The notes under the pieces were generated by a model that did no database searches, was not told the DNA's origin, and worked only from the letters and a program-made list of their open reading frames with translations. Shown here piece after piece: positions 14,101 through 25,018 of a DNA stretch of 64,000 nucleotides. Numbering within the stretch: the first letter of the stretch is position 1; each line of letters begins with the position of its first letter. The DNA comes from Oscheius onirici (lineage: Eukaryota > Nematoda > Chromadorea > Rhabditida > Rhabditidae), in assembly GCA_932521025.1 (NCBI GenBank), contig OW051470.1, positions 2,032,501 to 2,096,500 on the forward strand. Reading direction: 5' to 3'. The position numbers and the translations under genes are program-made.

Positions 14101-14479
14101 AATCGTATAACTGCTTTTTGTCTCAACTTTCACGTGTTTAGCGTGTTCTCAGTCCTGGATATGAACAGTGAAATGATACGAGTAGAAATCGACAAAGTAT
14201 CTAGTAAAGTCGAAGGCTAAAAACAGGGCAATTTACTCATTGAAATCTTCTCTGACCTCTTTCTTTCACAGGAAAGAGAACTTTCCGCTCAACTTTCATT
14301 CTAAAATAACTGCTAGTGACTATCCGTCAAATGCTGAGCACTATCTGCTAGGAAGACAATTTGTCTTCAAATTACAAAGGTAGGTAATAAAAAAACGCAC
14401 CATAAGTCTGTTGCCTGTAGCTGGTGTGAGCTGCTGCCGTAGCTGCCAACAGCAGCAGCAGTAGCGCCGACCGCGCCAT
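2130..14479 (-). CDS. mup-4: MUP-4-like transmembrane apical hemidesmosome receptor (EGF, vWA, SEA domains)
   Basis: In nematodes MUP-4 spans the apical epidermal membrane and links intermediate filaments to the cuticle. Nineteen exons can be chained in phase: 14401-14479, 12997-13519, 12848-12953, 12169-12436, 11978-12127, 10806-11307, 10482-10738, 9266-9832, 9075-9224, 7330-7626, 7158-7289, 6180-6638, 5992-6136, 5194-5339, 4762-5155, 4646-4718, 3691-4302, 3394-3656 and 2130-3087. They total 6081 nt, or 2026 aa. Order: signal peptide (MARSALLLLLLAATAAA), EGF repeats, a vWA domain with MIDAS motif DGSGSIGS, more EGF repeats, two SEA-like modules (exons 15-17), EGF repeats, a Leu-rich membrane helix (LPLLLMLLLALLFALL) and a cytoplasmic tail. 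The size and order fit MUP-4 rather than the larger MUA-3. An acceptor 16 nt upstream of the ATG (14494-14496) suggests trans-splicing or a 5'UTR intron. Introns carry a tRNA and several repeats; intron 1 is 881 nt. Confidence 0.9.
3300..3371 (-). tRNA. Initiator tRNA-Met (CAU) nested in a mup-4 intron
   Basis: The minus strand folds as a 72-nt tRNA with anticodon CAU, three G:C pairs closing the anticodon stem (GGGCCCATAACCC) and T-loop GATCGAAA instead of TTCGAA. These are hallmarks of eukaryotic initiator tRNA. It lies in the intron between mup-4 exons 18 and 19, on the same strand as the host gene. Confidence 0.95.
4400..4590. repeat. Intronic dispersed repeat, copy 1
   Basis: The segment matches 10295-10478 in order and orientation. 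Shared blocks include TCGCACCCGTAT, ACTAATGGGGTCA, GAGCTAGTTTCGACCTCTTT and TCGGGGTTTCCG. Both copies sit in introns of the mup-4 homologue. No coding potential. Confidence 0.7.
5405..5556. repeat. Small foldback element in a mup-4 intron
   Basis: Imperfect outer arms (GCCAGCAAGGCGCATTTT and its complement near 5540-5556) enclose a nearly perfect inner pair: AACTTGGCACCCATTTTGA at about 5449 and its complement at about 5500-5519. The structure is a nested hairpin of about 150 nt, typical of a MITE-like insertion. Confidence 0.6.
6866..6998. repeat. Short MITE in a mup-4 intron (TIR family A, copy 1)
   Basis: The ends are ATAGTCCATTTCCAACGAA and its imperfect complement, ending GGAAATGGACTAT. 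The same terminal repeat bounds the longer element at 19861-20347, so the two are members of one family with different internal lengths. Confidence 0.65.
8088..8850. repeat. TIR-bounded element in a large mup-4 intron
   Basis: GTTTTCTTAAAGCGAGTGTC at the left end is matched by its inverted complement around 8810-8850 (GGTTCGGACACTCGCTGTAA). The roughly 760-nt insert accounts for much of the 1.4-kb intron between exons 9 and 10. No ORF with recognisable transposase features. Confidence 0.5.
10295..10478. repeat. Intronic dispersed repeat, copy 2
   Basis: Second copy of the repeat at 4400-4590, in the same orientation, abutting the donor of mup-4 exon 7. Conserved blocks alternate with diverged ones, so it is not a recent duplication. 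Confidence 0.7.
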
Positions 14480-17400
14480 TCCTCTAGCTAGCTCTGAAAT
14501 TTAACAATTATAAAATACTAGACAGTAATAAGATACAAAGACAACAAGAAGAGAGACAGAGACTAGCTTCGAAACGGCTAGCTGTCGAAGCAAATTAGTC
14601 AGACAGCGACACCAGTCTTCCCACCCCTGAGAAAACAAAAGTTTCTGCTTAATGAGATGAAAAAAGTTCTGACCAAGTGGCCGGACTTTTTTTATTAGCT
14701 GGTTCTGTGTGCCGCGTGCGCGGAACGGCTAAGTGATATGGGGCTGGACCACTTCTCCGCTGCCGTCGTGTGAGACGAGTTCGTGGCAGCGTTGCCAATG
14801 AGCGACTCATTAGCTGATCAATTATCGATTATTAGGCTGGTTCTAGAGAGACTGTTTGCTTTTTGTTAGAGGCGTAAATTACCGCCAAAGAGAGTGGAAG
14901 AGAAGAGTTTATGGCCGGGGAGAACGAGCTGGGAGAAGGGTACAGTAAAGAGAAGGCAGAATACGAAAACAATGTTTGGACAAGAAGCATAAAAAGTTAT
15001 GCTCGTTTTGCAGAAGAATCTTTTAGTGAGAATTTTTTGCTAAAGATTGAGGCTCAGATCATATTTTCGGGGAAAATCAAATTTCTGACAAGACAAGAAG
15101 TGTTAGGTACATTAAAACAAGGTGGTAAGAAAAATTCCAGAACTTGATTCAAAATTTCTCTTCAAATTCTTCGAGAATGGAAAATTGAAAGGCACTGATG
15201 AAGGTCGGCGAAGCTACAAAATAGGCGCTTTAACAAAGCCATAAATCTCTCGGAGAACCTAGTAAAAAGTTTCTCCTACTTGCTGATGCTAACCTTATCA
15301 GAATTCTGCAAGATTTAGTGAGAAAAATGCCTTCCAAAAGAGAAGAGAGACTGTCACTCAAAATAGCCGGTAGCTATGCTAAGTGGTGGGCTAATCCAAG
15401 CAGCGGAAACACTTCTCTCTTCAAAGTGGATTCAGGATCATCTCTCTTACATTCTAGCCAAATTAGAAGTTACAGTACTCCCGGATCAAAAGCCCAATCC
15501 CTTCTACAGAGATTTCCTAAAGCCGCAATCAGAGAAGGATCGAGAGAGAAAGCTAATGTGCCGCCGGTTATCCGCGATTGCGCAACAGAGACATCGAAAA
15601 GAGACATAACAATAGTCACGAAAAGTCGCAAGAGCTGGAAAACTGATTGCGTGTTGCGCGCGCGCGTGCGCTAATTGACTCGAAAACGCGTTTCATTTTA
15701 TCCGGCTGCTGATGGCAGAAGATTTGGAAGGCAAACTGATACGCGAGAGAAACTGGAAAAAGTGCCTCGTTTCCCTCACTTTCTCAGCTTTGCCAAAGGC
15801 CGCCAAAGAGAGGGAAACGCCCCGTTTTGGAGTGGCAGCAGTAAAGGGAGAGATGGAAAAGGCTACTCTCCTTACGTCGAAAGACGACTGTTTGTTGTTA
15901 TGGCTAATTGGTCGACTTTCCGTTTCTACTGCGGGATCGCGTGCAGGGCGGTAATTTTTGGCTGAAGGTCTGTTTTCGTGACAGAGAGGAAATTTTTTTT
16001 TAATGAAACTGTCAGCAAGAAAAGCCCCATTGAAATGTTGATATTAGAACAGCGAACTACTGAACCAAACTAGGTCTAGATTCCAGCTCTACTCTCGAAT
16101 CAGTATGTTGGTGAAATTTGAAAGATGACTTCTGCAAGTTCCTCGATCTTTTAGTACCTAATTGTAAGACAAATGGAAGCCGGTCTTCGTCTGACTAACA
16201 TTGAAAGTATTTGTTCATAAACCAAAAGTGAAATAATGGAACGGTCTCAATAAGTCAGCGTGTGTTTCTTTTGGATCGACACTTTTGCAGAAACATCTAC
16301 TACTTTTTCCAGTGATACCATAGTGGGAAATGGACTTCGAGTCTGTGTGGATATTATTTAAATTGGTGTCAAAGAAGTTAAGCTTTGTTGAAAAACTCGG
16401 AATACCAGCCAAGTGGCATTGCTCAGAAAGAAAGTGAGACAGGAAGGGAACCTATTTCGGGACACCTTTTTAAAGAATCAACAGTGGTTCTTCCCCCTTT
16501 CGGTCAACTAATGCTATGAAAGGAACATGTAAGCTTCTCTCTCGTCAAAAAAGTCCTAATAGCTTTTCTATGAATCACAGAGACTTTCTCTTTGCCCCTC
16601 TCTTTCTTCTGCCCGCTTTCAGTGGCATCTCTCGACCAGTTTGCCCTGACCACGCCCGCGAAATGTGAAAGTCGTCAGAGGTTGGTTGGTGATACAGCTT
16701 GAAGACGGAGCGAGAAAGAGAGAAACAACTTTGATAAAGAAAAACAAGTAAATCCACTTTGTAAAAACTAGGGTCCCAGTCTGAAGAAAATCCTCTTTTG
16801 TGGGTAATATATATTTTTGTAGACCTCGAAATATCTTCGAAAAAGTCAAGTATTGTACAAAGACTTCTTCTATGAAATCCCGTACTGTCACGGAACTGAC
16901 CCCGTATTACATAATAACTGCCTTCAACTGATGAGTTGACTTCAATCCCAAACTACAGTTTTATTTTAAACAGGCCTTATGGCAAAATCTCTCAGATTTA
17001 CCCTAAACATTTTGGGTCCAAGCCATGCCGTAATTCCTGATTATAAGTTGTGTGCTGGTGACAAAATGAAACCCTCTACTAGCACAGGTTGGAAAACTTG
17101 TCGATTTTGAATTTAGAAACAAAAAGTTTAGAGACCTGGATTCGGATCTCACAAGAAGACGTCAGACAATTTTCAGTAGCGTAAAAATAGCTATTCGTTT
17201 CAGGGTATTCCGTTCCAGGACAATAGACGTATCGACAACTGGTCAGTTACGCAAAGAGAAGAAAATATGACAAGTTGATTGAAAAAATTGGCGGCAAGGA
17301 AAGTAAAGGTGTCGGAGAGAGTAGTAGTGGTTAGATAGACGAAAAAGGGGATGGGTTTCTCTCCTCGGGGTGTGTCCCCCGCAGCCCGCCCTTCGACTAC

Positions 17401-19539
17401 TGGCACAGGGTGTGGCTCCTTCTCAACTGACAGAGAGTTTGAAACTGCCATTGATTTCGATTTCTGACAGGGCAGAAAGGGAGACAGGACGAGTGTCTAT
17501 TGACCACTGCTTAGCTATGGCTTAATGCCGCCTTTTTTTGTAGCGCAAAGTTGTCGGGGCATTCTGTGTTGAGGCTTGGCGCGCGGATTTATGACACGGG
17601 ACTGGATATTCAAGAGGAGATGAGCATCCGTTCCTGCTTTTTTTGCCAGAAAGGGAGGAGAGTTGGGTTCAGAAAGCTGGGAGAAAGAGACTATTCTTTG
17701 AGATGAAGCAAGTAGACGGGAGAAGAGTACAGAAAGAGTTTGGGGAGACTCTCCAGATAATCTAATGTGTTTAGGCAGATAGTCAGAAGAAAACAGTGCG
17801 GTAACCGAGTACTTTATAGGGAGATATTTGAACACGTACCTCTACAGAGCAGTACAGTAGGATAAAAGAACTTGGAAGCATGGTAGTAAGTACGAGCTTT
17901 TCCGAAAACAGTTGGAACTGGACATGGACAAGAAGAGGATGGGAAAAGCCTAGTAGGTTGACGATACTGAACCAAAGAGAGTCAAGAAAGGAGAGAGTAC
18001 AGAGCTAGTCGCCAAAAGCTTTCCAGTTATATGTAATTGTACAGTTAATGAGAAACAAGAGGCATACCGTATGAGTCAGTAGGACAAAAAAGATGAGTCA
18101 GGAAGTTGGACAAGTTTCAGAGCTGACACTCAAGAGTACAGAAAACGTGATCGAAGTAGGATTCAGTGAGGGGAGTTCATAACGAGATAATCTGTGAAAA
18201 AATAAGAGAAAGTCAGAAGAGAGTCTGACTACGAGAACAGCGTCGGAGAGGGTGGGTAGAAGAAACAGCGCTAGAAGAAGACCGATGGTACTGGCCAGAA
18301 AAAATATTCTGGATTAAATCGAACCTGTCAAAATATTCAGATATGAAAACATGCGGTTATCACAATCTGGAAAGAGACATTTTATGACTCAACCAAGCTT
18401 CAAGGTCAGTGTATAAGTGCGGGTGGAGGTTATCTCTCCGATGGATCTAGACTAGGGACAACACCTTTTCCCATTAATTTAAACCCATCTCGAAATGGGG
18501 GAAGACTTCAGTAGACTGACTACTAAAAGGGAACAGTTCTGATGGTAAACATTCTTTTGTTTTCCAACCAGCTTCTAATTGAAACGAGAAATGGTTGTTT
18601 AATTGCGGGCGGAAGAGTGTAATGAATCAGTCGAGAAGAAGCTAAAATTTTGATAGGGAAAGTGAGGAAAAGTGCCGACGGGAACAGAGTCTGATTCGGA
18701 GAAGGGAGAGCGACAGGGCTGGAGTACAGATTTCGCAAAGGACAACATTCCTCGGATCTGTCAGTCTCTGTCACTGTCCCTGTCTCTCCCATATCCACCC
18801 TGTTCCTCCCCAATGCCCATAAATCATTCGTCTGGGTGTTCAATCCTCCCGGTCAGTAGCAAGTTTTTCCAACCACAACGACAGAAAAACCACTAAAAGG
18901 GAAACTGATTGCGCAACTGCCCCGGAGTGATAAAGAGTTGCAATTAGAGAACTGAAAAGAATGCCGGACGAGGCGCTGGATCGTCACGGAGAGAGACTGG
19001 CTTATCATAGATCCGACGAATGGAGAAACAAAGCAACCAGAAGCTGCTGGGAGTGGCTAAAAGTCTAGCTGCTGGTCAGTCTCTCTTTCTAAATTAGGGA
19101 CTGTTGGGACTAAAGCCCCTAGTTTTACTGAAGAACTAGCGAACGGCTGGGCGACTAGAAGTGAGAGAGAAACCGGTTGATACATGCAAATTTGGACTGT
19201 GAGGAGGAGCGGAGGAGGTTGTTCGATACGGGATATCAGCCTTAGAGGACAGGTATAGGGAAGCGAGAATGATGTGTCTGATGGGGGAAGTTTGAATTTC
19301 TGGGGGAAGGGACAGAGGGAGAGGCTAATCGGAAGTAGCTTCTGATACAGTGAGGGGTCCGTACAGTTGATGGTCAGCTGGTATGACCTTCGTTATATGT
19401 GCGCAGCGAGAGGAGAGGGACCCTAATCAAATCATTATCCGTGAATATGTTTCGGGACATTTCAGAGTCGCTACTCACTCTTGTCAGTTATGGCTTTGAG
19501 TAGATCTACTAAGAAAGGGGAAATCTAAAAGTTTTTAGA
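14480..19539. other. 5-kb gene-poor region upstream of mup-4
   Basis: No supported gene. Plus-strand open frames at 14911-15147, 15318-15674 and 15675-15965 have no recognisable motif and no splice context, and overlap each other in different frames. A CG-alternating tract lies near 15655-15672 and purine-rich stretches run through 17.9-18.3 kb. Its position makes it the probable 5' control region of mup-4, but no specific element can be named. Confidence 0.5.
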
Positions 19540-19860
19540 ATAACCAGCCGGCTTCGCCGCCTGTCGACGGCTTTTTTTACTTGTGTTTTCTTCTTTACTT
19601 CTGATCCCTTCCCCAGTCCACCAATCTCTTTTGGTCCCTTCCCCAGTCAACCGATCTTTTCTGATTCCTTTCGATCCCTTCCCCAGTCCACCGATCTCTT
19701 CTGATCCTGTCACGTCTTCTTCGTTCCCTAATCAATCGGACCTTTCCATTCTTTCCCAACGTTCTCATCCTTTCTAATGAACCGATACGAATTTTCCTAT
19801 TTTCTGGCCATACGATTCATCTCTGATCATATACATATCAACTGCTCCCTGCCAATCCCC
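19540..19860 (-). repeat. SINE-like repeat, truncated copy
   Basis: The segment starts with ACCAGCCGGCTTCGCCGCCT and carries a tandem array of a roughly 30-nt unit (CTTCCCCAGTCCACCGATC variants). It then has the GATACGAATTTTCC body shared with 58.9-59.0 kb, but lacks the tRNA-like head. The same tail and array occur at 58725-59155 and 61828-62148. Confidence 0.65.
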
Positions 19861-20347
19861 TATAGTCCATTTCCAACGAAGAGCGGCACTTAGGCATTTC
19901 TTTCAAGATTTTTCGCGAGGTTCCCGACACGAATTTTCAAAATGACGGCCGCAACGTTGGATTTTATTTCATTTTGCTCAACTTTGATGATTTTCCGCTG
20001 TTTTCTAGCTGTTTTTTCTCGGTTTTGACTGCGTTTTCAAACTTAGCGCATAAACTTACCTACTTGATGTAAAAACTGGAAGAAAATCACAGATTTTCAG
20101 AGCGTCAGGGCTGTTTTATCGAGAAAACTGTCGTTTTATGTCAATTGAGCATCAAAAGTGTTGTTTTTCCCGTCTTTTTGATGACAAGTAGGTTTTTATA
20201 GGTGTAGAATTCGATTACAACGTCAATAATATAAGAAAATGCCAAAAATAACCAAATAATAAAAGAAATAGCAAAAATCGAATTTAGCCACGAAATTTCA
20301 GATTGGCGCGGAAACATGGCTGCCGCTCTTCGTTGGAAATGGACCAT
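19861..20347. repeat. MITE of TIR family A, copy 2 (485 nt)
   Basis: The left end, TAGTCCATTTCCAACGAAGA, is repeated inverted at the right end (GCTCTTCGTTGGAAATGGAC). The interior is A/T-rich and non-coding. The right arm overlaps the first in-frame ATG of the neighbouring gene at 20316. Confidence 0.7.
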
Positions 20348-21004
20348 AATTGTCCATAATCTCAAAGTGTCCTCCATTAGTAGATGGCTTCGTCCTCAAA
20401 ATTATAGTCAGATCCACAGCGGAGACGAGTTCCTGTTTGTAAGTCACGTTAAACTTTTCTGTTATTGTCGTAGCCCTTCAAAGAAACTACCAAAGACTTA
20501 ACTAACAAAGTTGTTATAGAACGATTGAGTGCGAGCTCGCTAACCGCAATCGGTCAATTTGTTGAGGTAAATTCTGCTGTAAGCTATTGGAAACAGGGAT
20601 TGTTCTAGAAATGGCGATCAGAAAGCTGGGACTACGAGATAGCCTCTTTCACAGCAAACATTGATGTAACAGCGACCGATCTAATCGCAACAGTCGCCGG
20701 ACAACGTACTACTCACCACACTAATGCGAAGAGTTGCTTCACAACGATTCTCATCGCCAACCCGGACAATGTCTACCTGGTTCTGTTCTTGAATTGTTCC
20801 GGAGACGGCCGCTTCAATTTCTTCTTACTTCGAAATATTCACACTCTCAATGATCTAACGTCTCATGGCAATTTTCTCAGTGCAACCTCCTTTAACAATG
20901 GTTATCGGTGTCCTTTAGATTACTCTGGTTACAGAGGCGATCCCGATAAGTCTCTTTCTCCTAGAGCTCTGTTTGACTTCTTGAACGCGTATTACCGCAT
21001 TTAA
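20316..21004 (+). CDS. Unrecognised protein, lineage-specific family member 1
   Basis: Three exons join in phase: 20316-20438, 20474-20566 and 20609-21004, giving 203 codons plus stop. The protein has no signal peptide. Its most recognisable block is TTILIANPDNVYLVLF, followed by DGRFNFFLL and a C-terminal Leu/Phe-rich end. The same NPDN-x-YLVL block occurs in the gene at 60.0-61.6 kb (LAILPNPDNSYLVL) and, broken, at 23.7 kb, so this is a local family whose function I cannot state. The first ATG lies inside the arm of the adjacent MITE, so the true start may be elsewhere. Confidence 0.5.
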
Positions 21005-21693
21005 AGTTAATATTATGAAAGATTGTTGTGCATTTTTCTCAAACTTCCAATGAATCTGTTGAACAAGGTGAAAAGTCTGGCAACGACAACAATGGACGAA
21101 TGATACTCGGACCAGTGCGGGAGTCGATTGGTAGCACCGATCATCTGATGAATGGAAAACCTTGAGATCCACACTCGTCGAAGACGTGACAATGCGAATA
21201 AATAGTAATATAACAAACAAGCAAACACACAAACACACAGAGTCCACGACAGACACCATTGCGCTTTAGTAGTAGAGAGATTGTTAGATTAACCTTTAAA
21301 TTTCAGAAAGAGATAATGCAAGTCCGACAGGAGCGTCTTAGTTCAGTACAGACCGCGTTGGTGAACAGACACAAAGCTAACATGTTCGTCGTTGCAGTAC
21401 TCCGTCAGCAAGTTTTCCTCGTACTCCATGTTCTTCTGAACTTTTGAGTTGATTACATAGTTCCAGTCAAAAGAAGTATGATATTCTTGCGCGCGACCTT
21501 ATGTGTATGCGCACTTTGCAGTATGCCAGCCTTTCCTCGGTAAATAATAAATCAAATGTTTTTCCCACAATCCAATTGCTATTTATGACGACAAGGAGCA
21601 GGTGCTCATAGTTAAAAGGTTCAGTCTGCGTAGCTGGAAATAATTTCCGCGTCCCAGATAAGCTCTCTGCACAGAGCCGTTTTACCGTTTCTC

Positions 21694-22012
21694 ATGTCCG
21701 ACACAACCTCTATTTCTTCTGCTACTCCGATTTTTGTCACAAATGCCAGCAACATCGACTGTGCCACAGAGAGGAGACTGGAAGAAGCTTGTCGGGAAAT
21801 TTTTGGGATAGAGGATACTGTAGAAGAAGGAGTCATTGGAGGCAATTTCAAAGGCGAGTTTAGCTTTTTTTTCGTGAATACAAGCAGTTTTTTTAGCTTT
21901 TATGGTCAGTCTTGTGGGAATACTCGGTATATTCGTTTTACTGCTCGTAGTGCTTCGTCTATACCACTGGTTCACAACTGAATCTTTTACAAGTTTTCGG
22001 TACACTTCCTAA
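21694..22012 (+). CDS. Small single-pass membrane protein with a GC-AG intron
   Basis: Exon 1 (21694-21853) encodes a Ser/Thr-rich start and an acidic segment (FGIEDTVEEGVIGG). If a 43-nt intron with a GC donor (21854-21896) is removed, the frame continues into a hydrophobic helix (SLVGILGIFVLLLVVLRLYH) and stops at 22010-22012, giving about 91 aa with an extracellular N-terminus and one TM helix. Without splicing, the frame runs into a Phe-rich read-through with no helix. Family not recognised. Confidence 0.5.
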
Positions 22013-22439
22013 TAATATTGTCATACTCTCTGATCTAATGAACCTGTCTATCAGTTTCTCTTTTTCTTCTCTGTTCTCTGTCTTCAGCCACCCTTACTGT
22101 CCGAGACTGTCGACAATCCAGTCAGTTCAACTTCGTTCACAACAAGCGAATTGACAGCCGAGTTTGGACCAATTTTGAACAGCGATTTTTACCATGGTTT
22201 CCAAACGTAACAACGTTTGTTTATTTCTTGGAAAGTTCATAACTCTCAACAGGTTTGGTAAGAATTGAAGGACACTAGATTTAACAAGTAAAATGAAAAT
22301 AGCTAAGTACAAGCTCAAAAAGAACATAATTCAAGCTGTTCCAAAAGAAATAGAAAGAAGAACAAGCGTTACCAACTGGTAGAACAGTGAAACGGCTGGC
22401 CAATAGATAGAAAAGAACTTAATTCAAGATCCGCCGAGT

Positions 22440-22890
22440 TTGGTGTTCACTTCTATTTACTTTGTAAAAAAAACTAAATTGTTTGTCTCGAATAGATCGA
22501 ATCTATTCTTTCAAGTTACCTTTTCTCCGACGGAATGTACTAGTCACCCCGTCAATAGTGACAGCACCGACGCCGACAGCTACTTCATGGACGCCGACTG
22601 CCACAACATCCAGCAGTATAAGAACAACGACTCGGCCGCCTCATTGGATCTCATCTATTGGTCTCAGTGAAGGAGCAACAGCTCTCTCATCTACAAGTAT
22701 CTCCAAATGCTTCAAACTCAGCTTCCTGTCACCAGCTACCTGTTTATAGCTCCTAACAATAAAATCCTTTTCTTATATCCTTCTCTAGTCCAATATCAAT
22801 CTGGAGCGAGGCGCTTCAGACATTGTTCATTGACCAGAATCCATGGGCTGTTAAGGTTTCACTGGTAAAGTAACTTTACGCTCCCCCACC
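22440..22890 (+). pseudogene. Probable degraded member of the NPDN family
   Basis: A stretch with coding-like codon use (STDADSYFMDADCHNIQQ) runs into an in-frame TGA at 22668-22670. The same frame continues with TSYLFIAPNNKILFLY, which resembles the NPDN-x-YLVL block of the genes at 20.3 and 60 kb. A possible further exon reads PISIWSEALQTLFID before a donor at 22854. The stop and missing parts suggest a relic. An AATAAA lies at 22759. Confidence 0.35.
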
Positions 22891-23206
22891 CCCCCCCAAT
22901 TTCGGTACTTCGAGAAGAAATCTCAAACTCTCAAGCTTTAGGGGGCCTAAGGTAGTCGCGCCCTTTTGGTTAGCAGCAGCCCTGTGAGTCAGCCCGAGGA
23001 TCGCGAACAGTCCATTTTAACTTTTTCTCTCTCAGATAAGACTACATGTCTCCTTACAAAAAACATACAAGTCATGTATTCCATAAACCAAGTGTTATTT
23101 TTCTCCCCTTATCGCTATGTAAGGCGGATACAGAAAAAAGAGAAGTCTTGAACTCTGAAAGTTACTATAAAAACACTCTTCCTCTCTATCAGAACACCCA
23201 CAAGTC

Positions 23207-23620
23207 ATGTTCCGCTTCCTCATACTCTCTCTTCTCATCCTGGCCGTAGCCACGGAAAAGACGTCTGGAGGCTGCTGCATCTGCCACAAGCTGGACGGCA
23301 TATGCTCTCCCGGATGCTGTTCTCAGGTCAAGGAAACCCCAGTCTACGTTCCTGAACAAATCGCATCACTTGGTTGTTGTCCCTGTCCAAAGAATCTTCC
23401 TCTGACTGAACAGATCGGATCGGGAGGCTGTTGTTCTTGCCTGAAGGCTATTTTGCAGGATACCCAGGTCTTCGTCAAAGAAACCCCAATCTCAGTCCGT
23501 GAACAGAGCAACGGCGGATGTTGTCCCTGTCATCCCAAAGGCTGCTCTGCCGGACCAACTTCTCCGAGAAGCCTGGCGATCTTGCTTCTTTTCTACGATC
23601 TTACAAGAGCATTGTTATAG
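23207..23620 (+). CDS. Secreted Cys-rich repeat protein
   Basis: A single open frame of 137 codons starts with a clear signal peptide (MFRFLILSLLILAVATEK). The mature part has four GCCxC clusters (GGCCICHK, LGCCPCPK, SGGCCSCLK, NGGCCPCHPKGC) separated by spacers with a recurring VKETP...EQ motif, so it grew by internal duplication. A TATA-like box (ACTATAAAAAC) precedes the ATG by about 40 nt. The hydrophobic C-terminus (LAILLLFYDL) runs into the partial duplicate starting near 23600, so the original 3' end may have been replaced. Role unknown. Confidence 0.65.
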   Translation: MFRFLILSLLILAVATEKTSGGCCICHKLDGICSPGCCSQVKETPVYVPEQIASLGCCPCPKNLPLTEQIGSGGCCSCLKAILQDTQVFVKETPISVREQSNGGCCPCHPKGCSAGPTSPRSLAILLLFYDLTRALL

Positions 23621-24060
23621 AACGATTGAGTGCGAGCTCGCTAACCGCAATCGGTCAATTTGTTGAGGTAAATTCTGCTGTAAGCTATTGGAAACAGGGA
23701 TTGTTCTAGAAATGGCGATCAGGAAGCCAACGATTCTCATCGCCAACCCGGACAATGTCTACCTGGTTCTGATCCTGGATTCAGCCAGTGACGGCCGTTT
23801 CAATTTCTTCTTACTTCCAAATATTCACACTCTCCATGATCTGACCTCTCACGACAGTTTTCTCAGTGCAACCTCCTGGAACAATGGTTATCGGTTTTTT
23901 TAGGTTATTCTGGTTACGAAGGCGATCCCGATAAGTCTCTTTCTCCTAGAGCTCTGTTTGACTTCTTGAACGCGTATTACCGCATTTAAAGTTAATATTA
24001 TGAAAGATTGTTGTGCATTTTTCTCAAACTTCCAATGAATCTGTTGAACAAGGTGAAAAG
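23600..24060 (+). pseudogene. Partial broken duplicate of the 20.3-kb gene
   Basis: From GAACGATTGAGTGCGAGCTC onward the sequence is nearly identical to 20519-21065, including the intron and the downstream flank. A block of just over 100 nt between the WRS codons and the TTILIANPDN block is missing, and the join shifts the frame. A T-run (TATCGGTTTTTTTAGG) replaces another coding segment. It is a recent duplication that lost function. Confidence 0.75.
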
Positions 24061-24299
24061 TCTCTTATTGGCAGAGAACAAAAGGCAAAAAAAATAACCT
24101 CGGCTCACTGTTAGAGTAGAAAAAGCCTTTGTTGGAACTAATTTCAAGCTATATAGCAACTGGAAGACAACCAATTGGGACACAAGAGTATCAAGACCAA
24201 CAATTTATTGAAACAATTGTGACAGCTATTCAAACGGTCACAAACATCTTAACGGGAAATAGATCAAACAAGGGGAAAACCAAGAATCATCGATAAAAA

Positions 24300-25018
24300 T
24301 TAGTCGACCTCCTCCATTCGGCTCTTGGAAATTACGTCTGCGTCGAAAATGTAGATCTTAATGTGCTGCAGGCCGATAATCTCGTTGTTTCGTTCGGATA
24401 GAAGCCTCTTCGTCAGTATGCACAAATGCGGGGTCCGATAAAGATAGACCTAAAAGTTGACTTTTTTCGTTATGAAAATCACAAAAAACCTGGTCTTGGC
24501 CGGTGATATCTTTCAGCGGACGGAAGCTACTTTTGTCCTCTGCCACTCCTCGAGTTCCTCTCAATTAACCGAGCAAAATGGACACTTTGACGTCTTTCCC
24601 CGCTTGAATCATCTCTCGTAAAGTGACAATCAGCTTTTGCTCTTTACCTCCGCTGCCGAGGTACAAACTGGTCAGGACAATCGCCGTTGTGCACTGTGGG
24701 AGCGGCTGGTGAATTCGTTATAGAAGTCGGACAGCGAAGTCACTTGGTCTGTCGCGAATTCGCCGAAACTCGACGGAATCGCCCCCATTCTCTGTAACAC
24801 CACGTTTTGAGGTCGAAGACTCAGTTGCAGTCGGCAGACACTTTTAAATAGCAAAATTTTAGGAGAACACTGATAAAACACATGAGAAGAAAGAAAAGAA
24901 CGTTTTTTGGAGAAGTAGAAACACCTGACCTGATTTGGGAGAAGACGACAGTACAGGCGAGCAGCAGACGATCGAGTGAGCTAGTGGAGAAGCGTTTTAG
25001 AGTGACGAGTCTCGACAT
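24300..25018 (-). pseudogene. Truncated, disrupted copy of phosphatidylglycerophosphate synthase (PGS1)
   Basis: PGS1 makes phosphatidylglycerophosphate for cardiolipin in mitochondria. The minus strand shows its N-terminal half: IVLTSLYLGSGGKEQKL, an LRGTRG motif, VYLYRTPHL, RNNEIIGLQHIKIYIFD with the first HxK(x)4D phosphatidyltransferase motif, then an unrelated tail and a stop at 24300-24302. The second HKD half is absent. Two lesions are visible: a 1-nt loss between QRR and IVLTSLYLG, and an in-frame TAA just before LRGTRG (ILLG-stop). Exon 1 starts at 25018 with MSRLVTLKR. Confidence 0.75.

Noticed and set aside
15318..15965. Overlapping plus-strand ORFs upstream of mup-4
   Set aside because: Different frames overlap, none has motifs or splice signals; treated as non-coding.
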